The notes below the pieces were generated by a model, which was given only the letters and a program-made list of their open reading frames with translations, made no database searches and was not told where the DNA came from. A DNA stretch of 12,719 nt, from NCBI GenBank assembly GCA_947627335.1, contig CANQVQ010000047.1, positions 1 to 12,719 on the forward strand, given 5' to 3'. Source of the DNA: an uncultured Clostridia bacterium (GTDB lineage Bacteria > Bacillota > Clostridia > Oscillospirales > CAG-382). A program made the position numbers and the translations under genes. Position 1 is the first letter of the stretch. Every line of letters starts with the position of its first letter. This document shows positions 5,065 through 11,125 of the stretch, piece after piece.

Positions 5065-6257
5065 CCTGCGGGAAGTCGGAGGAATCGAACGACGACCAAC
5101 CGTCGGACGCGTCCGCCGCTGTCAGCAGCACCGCAAGCAGCGTCCCCGCGAGCGGCGACACCACCGCCGACGGGTTCCTTGACAGCCTGACGCATAGTAA
5201 AGAAGTGAAACATATCGTCCTCGGGTATCATCACTATGCGGTGATCACGGGGGACGGCAGTCTCTATACATGGGGATACAACAGCGACGGACAACTCGGG
5301 ATCGGAACGACACGGGATAACAAGACGCCTACCAAAATCATGGATCACGTCAAAACGGTCAGCCTCGGGTGGTCCACCACCGCCGCGATCACGGAGGACG
5401 GCAGTCTTTATGTGTGGGGAAACAACGAATCCGGTCAGGCCGGAGCCGGAGAAGATAAAGAGCGCGTATACTCTCCGGCCAAGATCATGGACCATGTAAA
5501 ATCGGTCGGCGTCGGCGAAGATCACGCCGCTGCGCTCACGGAAGACGGCAGCCTTTATGTGTGGGGAGACAACCAATACGGTCAGCTCGGAAACGGAACG
5601 AACGAGAGAAGTTACACCCCGGTCAAGATCATGGACCATGTAAAAGAGATCGGCGTCGGGCGGCTCCACAGCGCCGCGATCACGGAAGACGGCAGTCTCT
5701 ATATGTGGGGGTACAACGATTATGCACAGCTCGGAAACGATACGTTTACGGATAGCAATGTCCCGGTCAAGGTCATGGACAACGTGAAATCGGTCAGCCT
5801 CGGAGAGCGCCACAGCGCTGCAATTACGGAGGACGGCAGTCTCTATTTGTGCGGTGACAATATGGAAGGCGAGATCGGAAGCGGGAATATCGAAGGCGGA
5901 ACACTTCCAAACATCCGTACAATGATCAAGGTCATGGACCATGTAAAATCGGTCTGCCTTGGGATGTACCACACCGCTGTACTCACGGAGGACGACAGCT
6001 TCTATATATGGGGAGGCAATCACAAGGGACAGCTCGGGCTCGGAACCGAAACGAATGAGGATAGTGACGTCCCGGTCAAATTCATGGAGCATGTGTCCGT
6101 GATGGGGATCGGGGGAAACCATAGTGCGGTAATCGCGGAGGACGGCAGTCTTTATTTCTGGGGGGACGGCGATTACGGTCGGTTCGGATTCGAGGAGGAG
6201 ATCAGCAACGTCCCGGTCAAAGTCGACCTTTTCGGTGAACAGGAAGAAAGTGAATAA
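4998..6257 (+). CDS. RCC1-repeat lipoprotein 3 (B-type)
   Basis: The 419-aa product begins MKITGKFLKFILILLSAT and has lipobox LLTAC (Cys24), a different signal-peptide front from its A-type neighbours. The linker DDQPSDASAAVSSTASSVPA is shared almost exactly with lipoprotein 4. Seven RCC1 repeats start near residues 72, 120, 169, 218, 266, 318 and 368. Blade 5 has Cys285 where the other blades have the conserved Trp (SLYLCG), and blade 6 reads TEDDSFYIWG. I start it at 4998 because the repeat copy at 7663 has the same start context. An alternative ATG at 4947 overlaps the previous stop and would add 17 polar residues before the signal peptide. The ribosome site (AAGGCGG, far upstream) is weak, so translational coupling is plausible. 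Confidence 0.88.
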   Translation: MKITGKFLKFILILLSATVLLTACGKSEESNDDQPSDASAAVSSTASSVPASGDTTADGFLDSLTHSKEVKHIVLGYHHYAVITGDGSLYTWGYNSDGQLGIGTTRDNKTPTKIMDHVKTVSLGWSTTAAITEDGSLYVWGNNESGQAGAGEDKERVYSPAKIMDHVKSVGVGEDHAAALTEDGSLYVWGDNQYGQLGNGTNERSYTPVKIMDHVKEIGVGRLHSAAITEDGSLYMWGYNDYAQLGNDTFTDSNVPVKVMDNVKSVSLGERHSAAITEDGSLYLCGDNMEGEIGSGNIEGGTLPNIRTMIKVMDHVKSVCLGMYHTAVLTEDDSFYIWGGNHKGQLGLGTETNEDSDVPVKFMEHVSVMGIGGNHSAVIAEDGSLYFWGDGDYGRFGFEEEISNVPVKVDLFGEQEESE

Positions 6258-6386
6258 CCCCTTTCGTTGGACAGTTCACAAAAATACGGAACATCAAAGG
6301 AGAAACCGAAAATGAACTTTGCAAAAATGGCTTTGAAAACCGCCGCTCTCGTCCTTTCCGCGACGGTGCTGCTCACCGCCTGCGGG
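6237..6386 (+). repeat. Cassette-junction repeat, copy 2 (gene 3 end to A-type signal peptide)
   Basis: This is the second copy of the 3624-3774 junction, here joining the end of lipoprotein 3 (EQEES) to the start of lipoprotein 4. It marks the right side of a unit duplication. Confidence 0.85.
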
Positions 6387-7628
6387 AAGTCGGAAGAACC
6401 GAACGACGACCAACCGTCGGACGCTTCCGCCGCGGTCAGCGACACCGCGAGCAGCGTCCCCGCGAGCAGCGATGCTGCAAGCAGCGATACCACGAGCGAA
6501 TTTCTTGACAACCTGACGTCGGACGACGAAATAAAAATTAAAAGTATATGCCTTGGCGGGAGCCGCTACGGTGCAGGTGCCACTAATGCCATCATCATGG
6601 AGGACGGCAGTCTGTATATGTGGGGAGCCTTTGATTTCGGCCAGCTCGGAGACGGGCAGGAAGGAGACGAACGGGCGGGAGTCGGGCAGTACACGAAAGT
6701 GCCCGTCAAGGTCATGGACCATGTCGTGTCGGTCAGCCTTGGCTCTGCGAGGACTGCTGCGATCACAGAGGACGGCAGTCTCTATATGTGGGGGTGCAAT
6801 TTTTACGGTATGCTTGGGGACGGAACGGAGGAAAACCGCAGCAGACCGGTCAAAATCATGGAAAACGTGAAAGCGGTCAGCCTTGGCGGGAACCACAGTG
6901 CTGCAATTACGGAGGACGGCAGCCTCTATATGTGGGGAGAAAACAAACAAGGTCTACTTGGGAACGGAACGGAAGAGGAGATCCATGTCCCGACCAAAAT
7001 CATGGACCATGTAAAAGCAGTCAGTCTTGGATGGTACCACAGTGCTGCAATCACGGAGGACGGCAGTCTGTATCTGTGGGGAAGCAATAACGACGGTCAG
7101 CTCGGAAACGGAGAAAAAGGAGATAAGGCGTACAAAACCACCCCAATCAAGATCATGGATCACGTCGTATCGGTCAGCCTCGGAGAAGAGCATACTGCTG
7201 CGATCACGGAGGACGGCAGCCTGTATCTGTGGGGCGACAATTGGCAGGGTCAGCTCGGGAACGGAGAAAAAGGAAATGAGGCATACAAAACCACCCCGAT
7301 CAAGATCATGGACCATGTGAAATCGATCAGCCTCGCCGGATATTGCAGCTCAGCGATCACGGAGGACGGCAGTCTTTACCTATGGGGGCGCAATTCTAAC
7401 GGTCAACTCGGGAACGGAGAAGAACTCGATAGCGATGGCTTCAGCAGCGTGCCGATCAAGATCATGGATGGTGTGGAAATGTTTAGCTTGGCGGTAGACA
7501 GCAGCGGAGCGCTCAAGGACGGCGATCTGTATCTGTGGGGTTATAATTATTATCGGCAGCTTGAACAAGGAGCAATGGAGAGCACGACGCCGCTTAAGAT
7601 CGACTTGGAACTTCTCTTCAAAAAATAA
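6312..7628 (+). CDS. RCC1-repeat lipoprotein 4 (A-type 5' end, B-type linker)
   Basis: The 438-aa product has signal peptide MNFAKMALKTAAL with lipobox Cys24, a long Ser/Asp/Ala linker (25-76) and seven RCC1 repeats starting near residues 78, 140, 188, 236, 287, 338 and 390. Blade 1 carries an insertion (SRYGAGATNA), and blade 7 is degenerate (GALKDGDLYLWG). Blades 4 and 5 share an almost identical exit loop with AYKTTPIKIMDHV, encoded by near-identical DNA at 7095-7165 and 7248-7318. The 5' flank and signal peptide match lipoprotein 2, but the linker matches lipoprotein 3, so the gene looks mosaic. AAAGGAG lies 9 nt before the ATG. The role is probably the same as its paralogues: an exported propeller with a different variable face. 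Confidence 0.9.
   Translation: MNFAKMALKTAALVLSATVLLTACGKSEEPNDDQPSDASAAVSDTASSVPASSDAASSDTTSEFLDNLTSDDEIKIKSICLGGSRYGAGATNAIIMEDGSLYMWGAFDFGQLGDGQEGDERAGVGQYTKVPVKVMDHVVSVSLGSARTAAITEDGSLYMWGCNFYGMLGDGTEENRSRPVKIMENVKAVSLGGNHSAAITEDGSLYMWGENKQGLLGNGTEEEIHVPTKIMDHVKAVSLGWYHSAAITEDGSLYLWGSNNDGQLGNGEKGDKAYKTTPIKIMDHVVSVSLGEEHTAAITEDGSLYLWGDNWQGQLGNGEKGNEAYKTTPIKIMDHVKSISLAGYCSSAITEDGSLYLWGRNSNGQLGNGEELDSDGFSSVPIKIMDGVEMFSLAVDSSGALKDGDLYLWGYNYYRQLEQGAMESTTPLKIDLELLFKK
7095..7318 (+). repeat. Intragenic blade duplication in lipoprotein 4
   Basis: The segments 7095-7165 and 7248-7318 are offset by exactly 153 nt (51 codons, one blade) and differ at only a few positions. This suggests a recent one-blade duplication or conversion between blades 4 and 5. 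Confidence 0.75.
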
Positions 7629-7641
7629 CCGTTAGCACGGT

Positions 7642-7729
7642 AGAAAAGGCGGTACAGAACCTATGAAAATAACGGGCAAATTCCTGAAATTCATTTTGAT
7701 CCTGCTTTCCGCGACGGTGCTGCTCACCG
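7642..7729 (+). repeat. B-type leader repeat, copy 2
   Basis: This copy of 4977-5064 lies after lipoprotein 4 and belongs to the decayed fifth gene. Similarity falls away at the lipobox codons. Confidence 0.9.
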
Positions 7730-7761
7730 TGTTCGTGAAATCGCGAAACAAAGCGCAATGA
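7663..7761 (+). pseudogene. Remnant of a fifth RCC1 lipoprotein gene (signal peptide only)
   Basis: This 32-codon frame starts exactly like lipoprotein 3 (MKITGKFLKFILILLSAT) and ends at TGA 7759-7761 after KSRNKAQ. The codons that give LTACGK in lipoprotein 3 read LTVFVK here, so the lipobox cysteine is replaced by Phe and no lipid anchor can form. All seven propeller blades are missing. The leader DNA is otherwise 87/88 identical to that of lipoprotein 3, so the decay is recent. If translated, it would be a short membrane-inserting peptide with a basic tail. I treat it as a decayed cassette, with a functional small membrane protein as the alternative. Confidence 0.75.
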
Positions 7762-7829
7762 CGCCCCGTCAAGACGTAAAAAAACAAAAAAATAAAAAAC
7801 ACACAAAAAAGCAAGGGAGAAAAAGGAAC

Positions 7830-8285
7830 ATGAACACAAAAAAGCGAACCCTGGCAGCTGCAGTCGTTGCGCTCCTGCTTCTCGTGACGCAGTTGTGCGC
7901 CTGTGCGCCCAAAAGCGACGAAGAGCTGATCCGGGATCGAATCGACAGCTTCATGAGCGACTACAACGACGGCGACCTGGACGAAGCGTTGGAAAACCTG
8001 ACGACCAAGACGAAAACCGCCACGCAAGCCATCCTGTCAATGGCGGAATCGTTCGGCAGTATGCTCGGCATGGAGATCAGCCTTTCCGATATGTTCACCC
8101 TCGGCATCGCGATCACCGGCGACGACACGTTGAAGGTCACGATCGACAGCGTGACGATTGAGGACGAAACGAATGCGACGGCGGATGGGAAGCTTTCTCT
8201 GGGCGGCATCGAAGAATATGACATCCGGTTCGTCATGCTGAAGGAAGACGGAGACTGGTACATCGACAACATGGTGCAAGAGTAA
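7830..8285 (+). CDS. NTF2-like (DUF4878-type) lipoprotein
   Basis: The 151-aa product has a Lys/Arg-rich start, a hydrophobic core (AAAVVALLLLV) and lipobox LCAC with Cys25, so it should be membrane-anchored outside the cell. The mature part has the pattern of small NTF2/cystatin-like extracytoplasmic domains: an N-terminal helix (EELIRDRIDSFMSDYNDGDLDEALENL), a middle helical segment, then beta strands with KVTIDSVTIED and a closing EDGDWYIDNMV. I assign the fold by this pattern only; the function is unknown. The ATG at 7830 is chosen because the signal peptide starts there and AAGGGAG lies 10 nt upstream. An in-frame ATG at 7758 overlaps the stop of the remnant gene and would add a very basic 24-residue extension. 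It is co-directional with the RCC1 genes and has an A-rich spacer. Confidence 0.75.
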   Translation: MNTKKRTLAAAVVALLLLVTQLCACAPKSDEELIRDRIDSFMSDYNDGDLDEALENLTTKTKTATQAILSMAESFGSMLGMEISLSDMFTLGIAITGDDTLKVTIDSVTIEDETNATADGKLSLGGIEEYDIRFVMLKEDGDWYIDNMVQE

Positions 8286-8330
8286 AAAACAAAAAACAAA
8301 AAATAAAAAAACAAAAAAGGAGAAAAGAAA

Positions 8331-9224
8331 ATGTTTTGCAAAAAATGTGGCGCTGAACTGAAGGACGGGCAGGAATTCTGCTCGAAGTGCGGTGCGCCGA
8401 CGGGCGCTTCCAAACCAACGGGTCAAACAGGGCAAACAGGAAAAACGGGACAAACGGCTGATCTGAAGAAAATGGCAAGCGGTGCTGCCGGACAGGTGAT
8501 GGATCGCTCGAAAGCGGCCGCAGGGAAGTACAACATTGTGCTTTTGGTGAATATCCTGCTGGTGTTTTTGAGCATCATAGCGATTATGTTCATGAGTTTC
8601 TTTACCTCAACAAGGACCGATGATATTATGGAATCCATAGGTCCTGTATCTTCTCTGAAAGATCTGAAAGATCTTGAAGTACCGTCCTCTGTTGGTCTCC
8701 ACCTTTTCTTTGATGTGGGTTTTGGCAGCAACTTTATCAAAGTGATATTCTTCCTGGCTCCGAGCATCCTGGCGCTTGTCATGATGATCCTTCCGTTCTT
8801 CGGAAAATCCAAGCTGAGCGCATGGAATTTCGTTCCGTTTGTCGTTGTCGGGATCCTCTATGTGCTTATTGAGTTGGTTATGTTGGGCGCTTCGACAGAA
8901 AGCAGTCGCTATAGCATCGCATTCGGCGCTTGGCTGTTCCTCCTGTGTACGATCGGGGCAGTCGTTCTTTCGTTTATTCTGCTGATCTCCGCCTCCAAAA
9001 ATAAACGCCAGAAACAGATGGAAGCGATGGCGAGAGCGTATGCGCAGAACGGCAACATGAACATGAATAACATGAACATGAACAACATGAACATGAACAA
9101 CATGAACGGCAATTTCAACAACATGAACGGCAATTTCAATAACAACAATTTCAACAATAACAACAACAATTTCAACAACAATAACAACAATTTCAACAAT
9201 AACAACAACGGCAGCGTCGGCTAA
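8331..9224 (+). CDS. Zinc-ribbon membrane protein with Asn-rich repeat tail
   Basis: The 297-aa product opens with a zinc ribbon: CxxC at Cys3/Cys6 and CxxC at Cys17/Cys20 (MFCKKCGAEL...EFCSKCGAP). A Gly/Gln/Thr repeat linker (30-42) and a helical stretch follow. Four hydrophobic segments come next, near 68-91, 135-156, 166-186 and 196-221, so the middle is an integral membrane domain. Residues 240-294 are a low-complexity tail of NM, NF and poly-Asn runs ending GSVG. The arrangement suggests a cytosolic zinc ribbon with a membrane anchor, and an even number of segments would put the tail in the cytosol too. AAAGGAG lies 8 nt before the ATG. It is the last gene before the bidirectional terminator. 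The function is unknown. Confidence 0.85.
   Translation: MFCKKCGAELKDGQEFCSKCGAPTGASKPTGQTGQTGKTGQTADLKKMASGAAGQVMDRSKAAAGKYNIVLLVNILLVFLSIIAIMFMSFFTSTRTDDIMESIGPVSSLKDLKDLEVPSSVGLHLFFDVGFGSNFIKVIFFLAPSILALVMMILPFFGKSKLSAWNFVPFVVVGILYVLIELVMLGASTESSRYSIAFGAWLFLLCTIGAVVLSFILLISASKNKRQKQMEAMARAYAQNGNMNMNNMNMNNMNMNNMNGNFNNMNGNFNNNNFNNNNNNFNNNNNNFNNNNNGSVG
9051..9212 (+). repeat. AAC/ATG/TTC codon microsatellite coding the Asn-rich tail
   Basis: Units such as AACATGAACATGAAC and later AACAATTTCAAC repeat in frame. Such tracts change length by slippage, so tail length probably varies between strains. Confidence 0.85.
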
Positions 9225-9250
9225 AACCCGAAAGGCGTTCGCCGTAAAGA

Positions 9251-9287
9251 AAAAGACGGCACGGAAGCGAAGTCCGTGCCGTCTTTT
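9251..9287. terminator. Bidirectional Rho-independent terminator
   Basis: Arms 9251-9265 (AAAAGACGGCACGGA) and 9273-9287 (TCCGTGCCGTCTTTT) are a perfect 15-bp inverted repeat with loop AGCGAAG. An A tract on the left and a T tract on the right give a U run in both directions. It sits between the convergent zinc-ribbon gene (stop 9224) and DUF6179-like gene (stop at 9312) and can end both transcripts. Confidence 0.93.
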
Positions 9288-9311
9288 CGATTGTCCGCCG
9301 AGGTTTTCCGC

Positions 9312-10625
9312 TCAAAGCGGCGCGGCGTCCAGCTTTTCCGCGATCCCGTTGACCCGTTCCCGCCGTTCGTCCGGCTGTGCGGACAGCCAATCGGCGAGGC
9401 GGGCGTGATACGGCGCTTCCGCGTCGGCGAGGAGCGCGGCGAGGGAGAGGTCGTCGAGCGTGGAGAACAGTGCGTGTAGTTCTTCCGTCGTCCAGAACGC
9501 GTCGACCAGCAGGTCGGCGAGGTCGCCGAGGGAGCGCACGGACCTGCGGACGGTTTCGGCGCGTTCCGCCGGGTTCCGCGCAAGCTCCAGCGAACCGAGC
9601 AGTTCGCGGTAGTCCGCGTCCGCCATGCGTGCGGCGGTGTGGAAGCGGGCGCCGTGCGCGTCGCCGTTCCCGTCGACGGCGAAGAACAGCGAACGGAACA
9701 CCGGCTCCGGGAGGTTTTCGCCGCAGAGCGTCCACGCGACCGTGCGGGCGCAGGAACGGATATACTGCCCGAACGGGTCATCCGGCAAATCCAGCGACGA
9801 TACAAACCCTTCGCACACCTCGTCAGGCGACCGCCCCGACGAAAGCGAAAACAGGGTATGCACGTCCCCGTCGGAGAGGGCGATGGCGTCCGCGCTCCCG
9901 CGCAGGATCCACGCACCGCAGGCGGCGGTCAGCACGCAGTAGAGCAGATTGACCGCCGTGTCCTGCCCGTCCGCACCGCAGCGGAACAGGACGTCCCGCA
10001 CGTCCGACGGCGGAAAGAGCGCGCAGAAGCGGTTCTCGAACCACAGCTTTTCCGCGTAGGAACGCGGATAGAACGGTCCGATTTCCGACCGCACCGGGGC
10101 GAAAAGCGGGTAGGACGGCAGGAATTTGCCGTCGTCGGCGGCGAAGTCGATGTCGTAGGCGTGGAAAAATGCGGGCAAGTCCCGTTCGAGGACCTGACGG
10201 TAGGCGACGCAGTCGGTTTCGATCCGCGTCTCCTGCGCAAGCCGAACGAACTCCCGTGTCTCGCGCACCGCCCGTGCCGCTTCCGCGAACCCCTTGCGAT
10301 ACAGCTCCCGCAGCGGGACGCGGCGCAGGGCGACCGCCGCTTCGTCCGCGTCGGGGTAGGTCTGCAGCGCCAACCCCACGAGGTAGACGACCGACCGCAG
10401 GATCTCCTGCGCGTCCTCCTCCGGCACGGCGCAGGTCTCCCCGTCGGTTTTGCGCTGGATCAGCGAAGCGACCTGCTCTAAGCAGCCGACCTGCACGGCT
10501 TCCGCGTCCGCGCCGTCCAGCAGACCGGCGGAAATCCCCTCGGCGAGCAGGGTCCGCAGGTAGTCCTCCCGGCGAAGCCTGCCTTCGTCGATGCGCAGAT
10601 GCTTCTTTATCTCCTTCTCCGGCAT
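9312..10625 (-). CDS. DUF6179-like protein
   Basis: The 437-aa soluble-looking product has no signal peptide or membrane segment that I can see. It starts MPEKEIKKHLRIDEG and is mostly Ala/Leu/Arg/Glu-rich, probably helical. From memory of the family, I assign DUF6179, which often lies next to DUF6323 in Clostridia; this has not been checked by search. The start at 10625 is supported by GGGAGGGGA (10644-10636), 10 nt upstream on the minus strand. The frame stays open far to the right, but that part runs antisense or out of frame across the two upstream genes and is not coding. It overlaps the end of the DUF6323-like gene by 19 nt, pointing to coupled translation. The biochemical role is unknown. 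Confidence 0.72.
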   Translation of the reverse strand: MPEKEIKKHLRIDEGRLRREDYLRTLLAEGISAGLLDGADAEAVQVGCLEQVASLIQRKTDGETCAVPEEDAQEILRSVVYLVGLALQTYPDADEAAVALRRVPLRELYRKGFAEAARAVRETREFVRLAQETRIETDCVAYRQVLERDLPAFFHAYDIDFAADDGKFLPSYPLFAPVRSEIGPFYPRSYAEKLWFENRFCALFPPSDVRDVLFRCGADGQDTAVNLLYCVLTAACGAWILRGSADAIALSDGDVHTLFSLSSGRSPDEVCEGFVSSLDLPDDPFGQYIRSCARTVAWTLCGENLPEPVFRSLFFAVDGNGDAHGARFHTAARMADADYRELLGSLELARNPAERAETVRRSVRSLGDLADLLVDAFWTTEELHALFSTLDDLSLAALLADAEAPYHARLADWLSAQPDERRERVNGIAEKLDAAPL

Positions 10626-11125
10626 ATGCGATAGTTCCCCTCCCAATCCGTGTCGCCGTAGAGCTCGTCCGTCAGGTCGAGCGTGTCCGGGCGTTTGCCC
10701 TTGCGCATGGTGTCGATGAACCATTGCAGAACCGCACCGCCGAGCAGTTCGAGCGACCCCTGACAGGGCTCGTCGTACCATTCCCGCAGGAACGCGATCA
10801 GTTCGTCGTCCGAATACTTCCCGAAGCTGACCCGACGGTAGGCGTAATACACCTCGGCGATCTGGTTGATGGTCTCCGCGTAGGTCTGCGGAGCGAGGTA
10901 GGGCGAATCCCGGAACGCACGCAGCAGCTTGCCCAGCACGCCTCCCCCGATCTCGACCAGCCCGTTGTCCCGCAGGGCGCGGGAGCGCGTCTCGACCAGA
11001 TCCACCGCCTGCTCCTTCGTCAGGGTCAGCCCGTACGCGAAGGTGTCGTCGTTGCACCGCAGCACGTCCCGCACGGCGGACTCGGTCAGAAATTGCGGGC
11101 TGAACAGCTCCAGACCGCCCTTCAT
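10607..11125 (-). CDS. DUF6323-like protein
   Basis: The 172-aa product starts MKGGLELFSPQFLTESAVRD. Segments that recall the DUF6323 family are VLRCNDDTFAYGLTLTKEQA, a following VETRSRALRDNG, then EIGGGVLGKLLRAFRDSPYL and DDELIAFLREWYDEPCQGSL. The family call is from memory of these conserved blocks; the molecular role is unknown. The start at 11125 overlaps the stop of the amidohydrolase gene as ATGA, and GGAGGAAGGTG lies just upstream inside that gene. The 3' end overlaps the DUF6179-like gene by 19 nt. The three genes therefore form one tightly packed operon. No signal peptide is visible, so the product is probably cytosolic. Confidence 0.75.
   Translation of the reverse strand: MKGGLELFSPQFLTESAVRDVLRCNDDTFAYGLTLTKEQAVDLVETRSRALRDNGLVEIGGGVLGKLLRAFRDSPYLAPQTYAETINQIAEVYYAYRRVSFGKYSDDELIAFLREWYDEPCQGSLELLGGAVLQWFIDTMRKGKRPDTLDLTDELYGDTDWEGNYRICRRRR

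Larger units (their letters stand above)
2580..7560 (+). repeat. RCC1 blade-coding tandem repeat region (28 units of about 150 bp)
   Basis: Four genes with seven units each repeat a core close to ATCACGGAGGACGGCAG followed by TCTGTATATGTGGGG. Spacing is about 145-185 bp because the loops after QLGNG differ in length. Several unit pairs are nearly identical over 50-70 nt, which makes the stretch prone to unequal recombination and to assembly errors. Confidence 0.9.

Noticed and set aside
4944..6122. Antisense open frame (392 codons) over lipoprotein 3
   Set aside because: This is the same shadow effect of the RCC1 repeat; the sense frame has the signal peptide and start signals.
2580..7560. 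Possible CRISPR-like or other regular repeat array
   Set aside because: The repeats are in-frame coding units with codon-level variation and encode a recognised protein fold; there are no short identical repeats with unique spacers.
8909..9208. Minus-strand poly-Leu frame
   Set aside because: It is the reverse complement of the Asn-codon microsatellite; composition alone makes it hydrophobic.
9639..10481. Plus-strand open frames opposite the DUF6179-like gene
   Set aside because: These are high-GC shadows with Arg/Pro/Gly-rich composition and no start signals.
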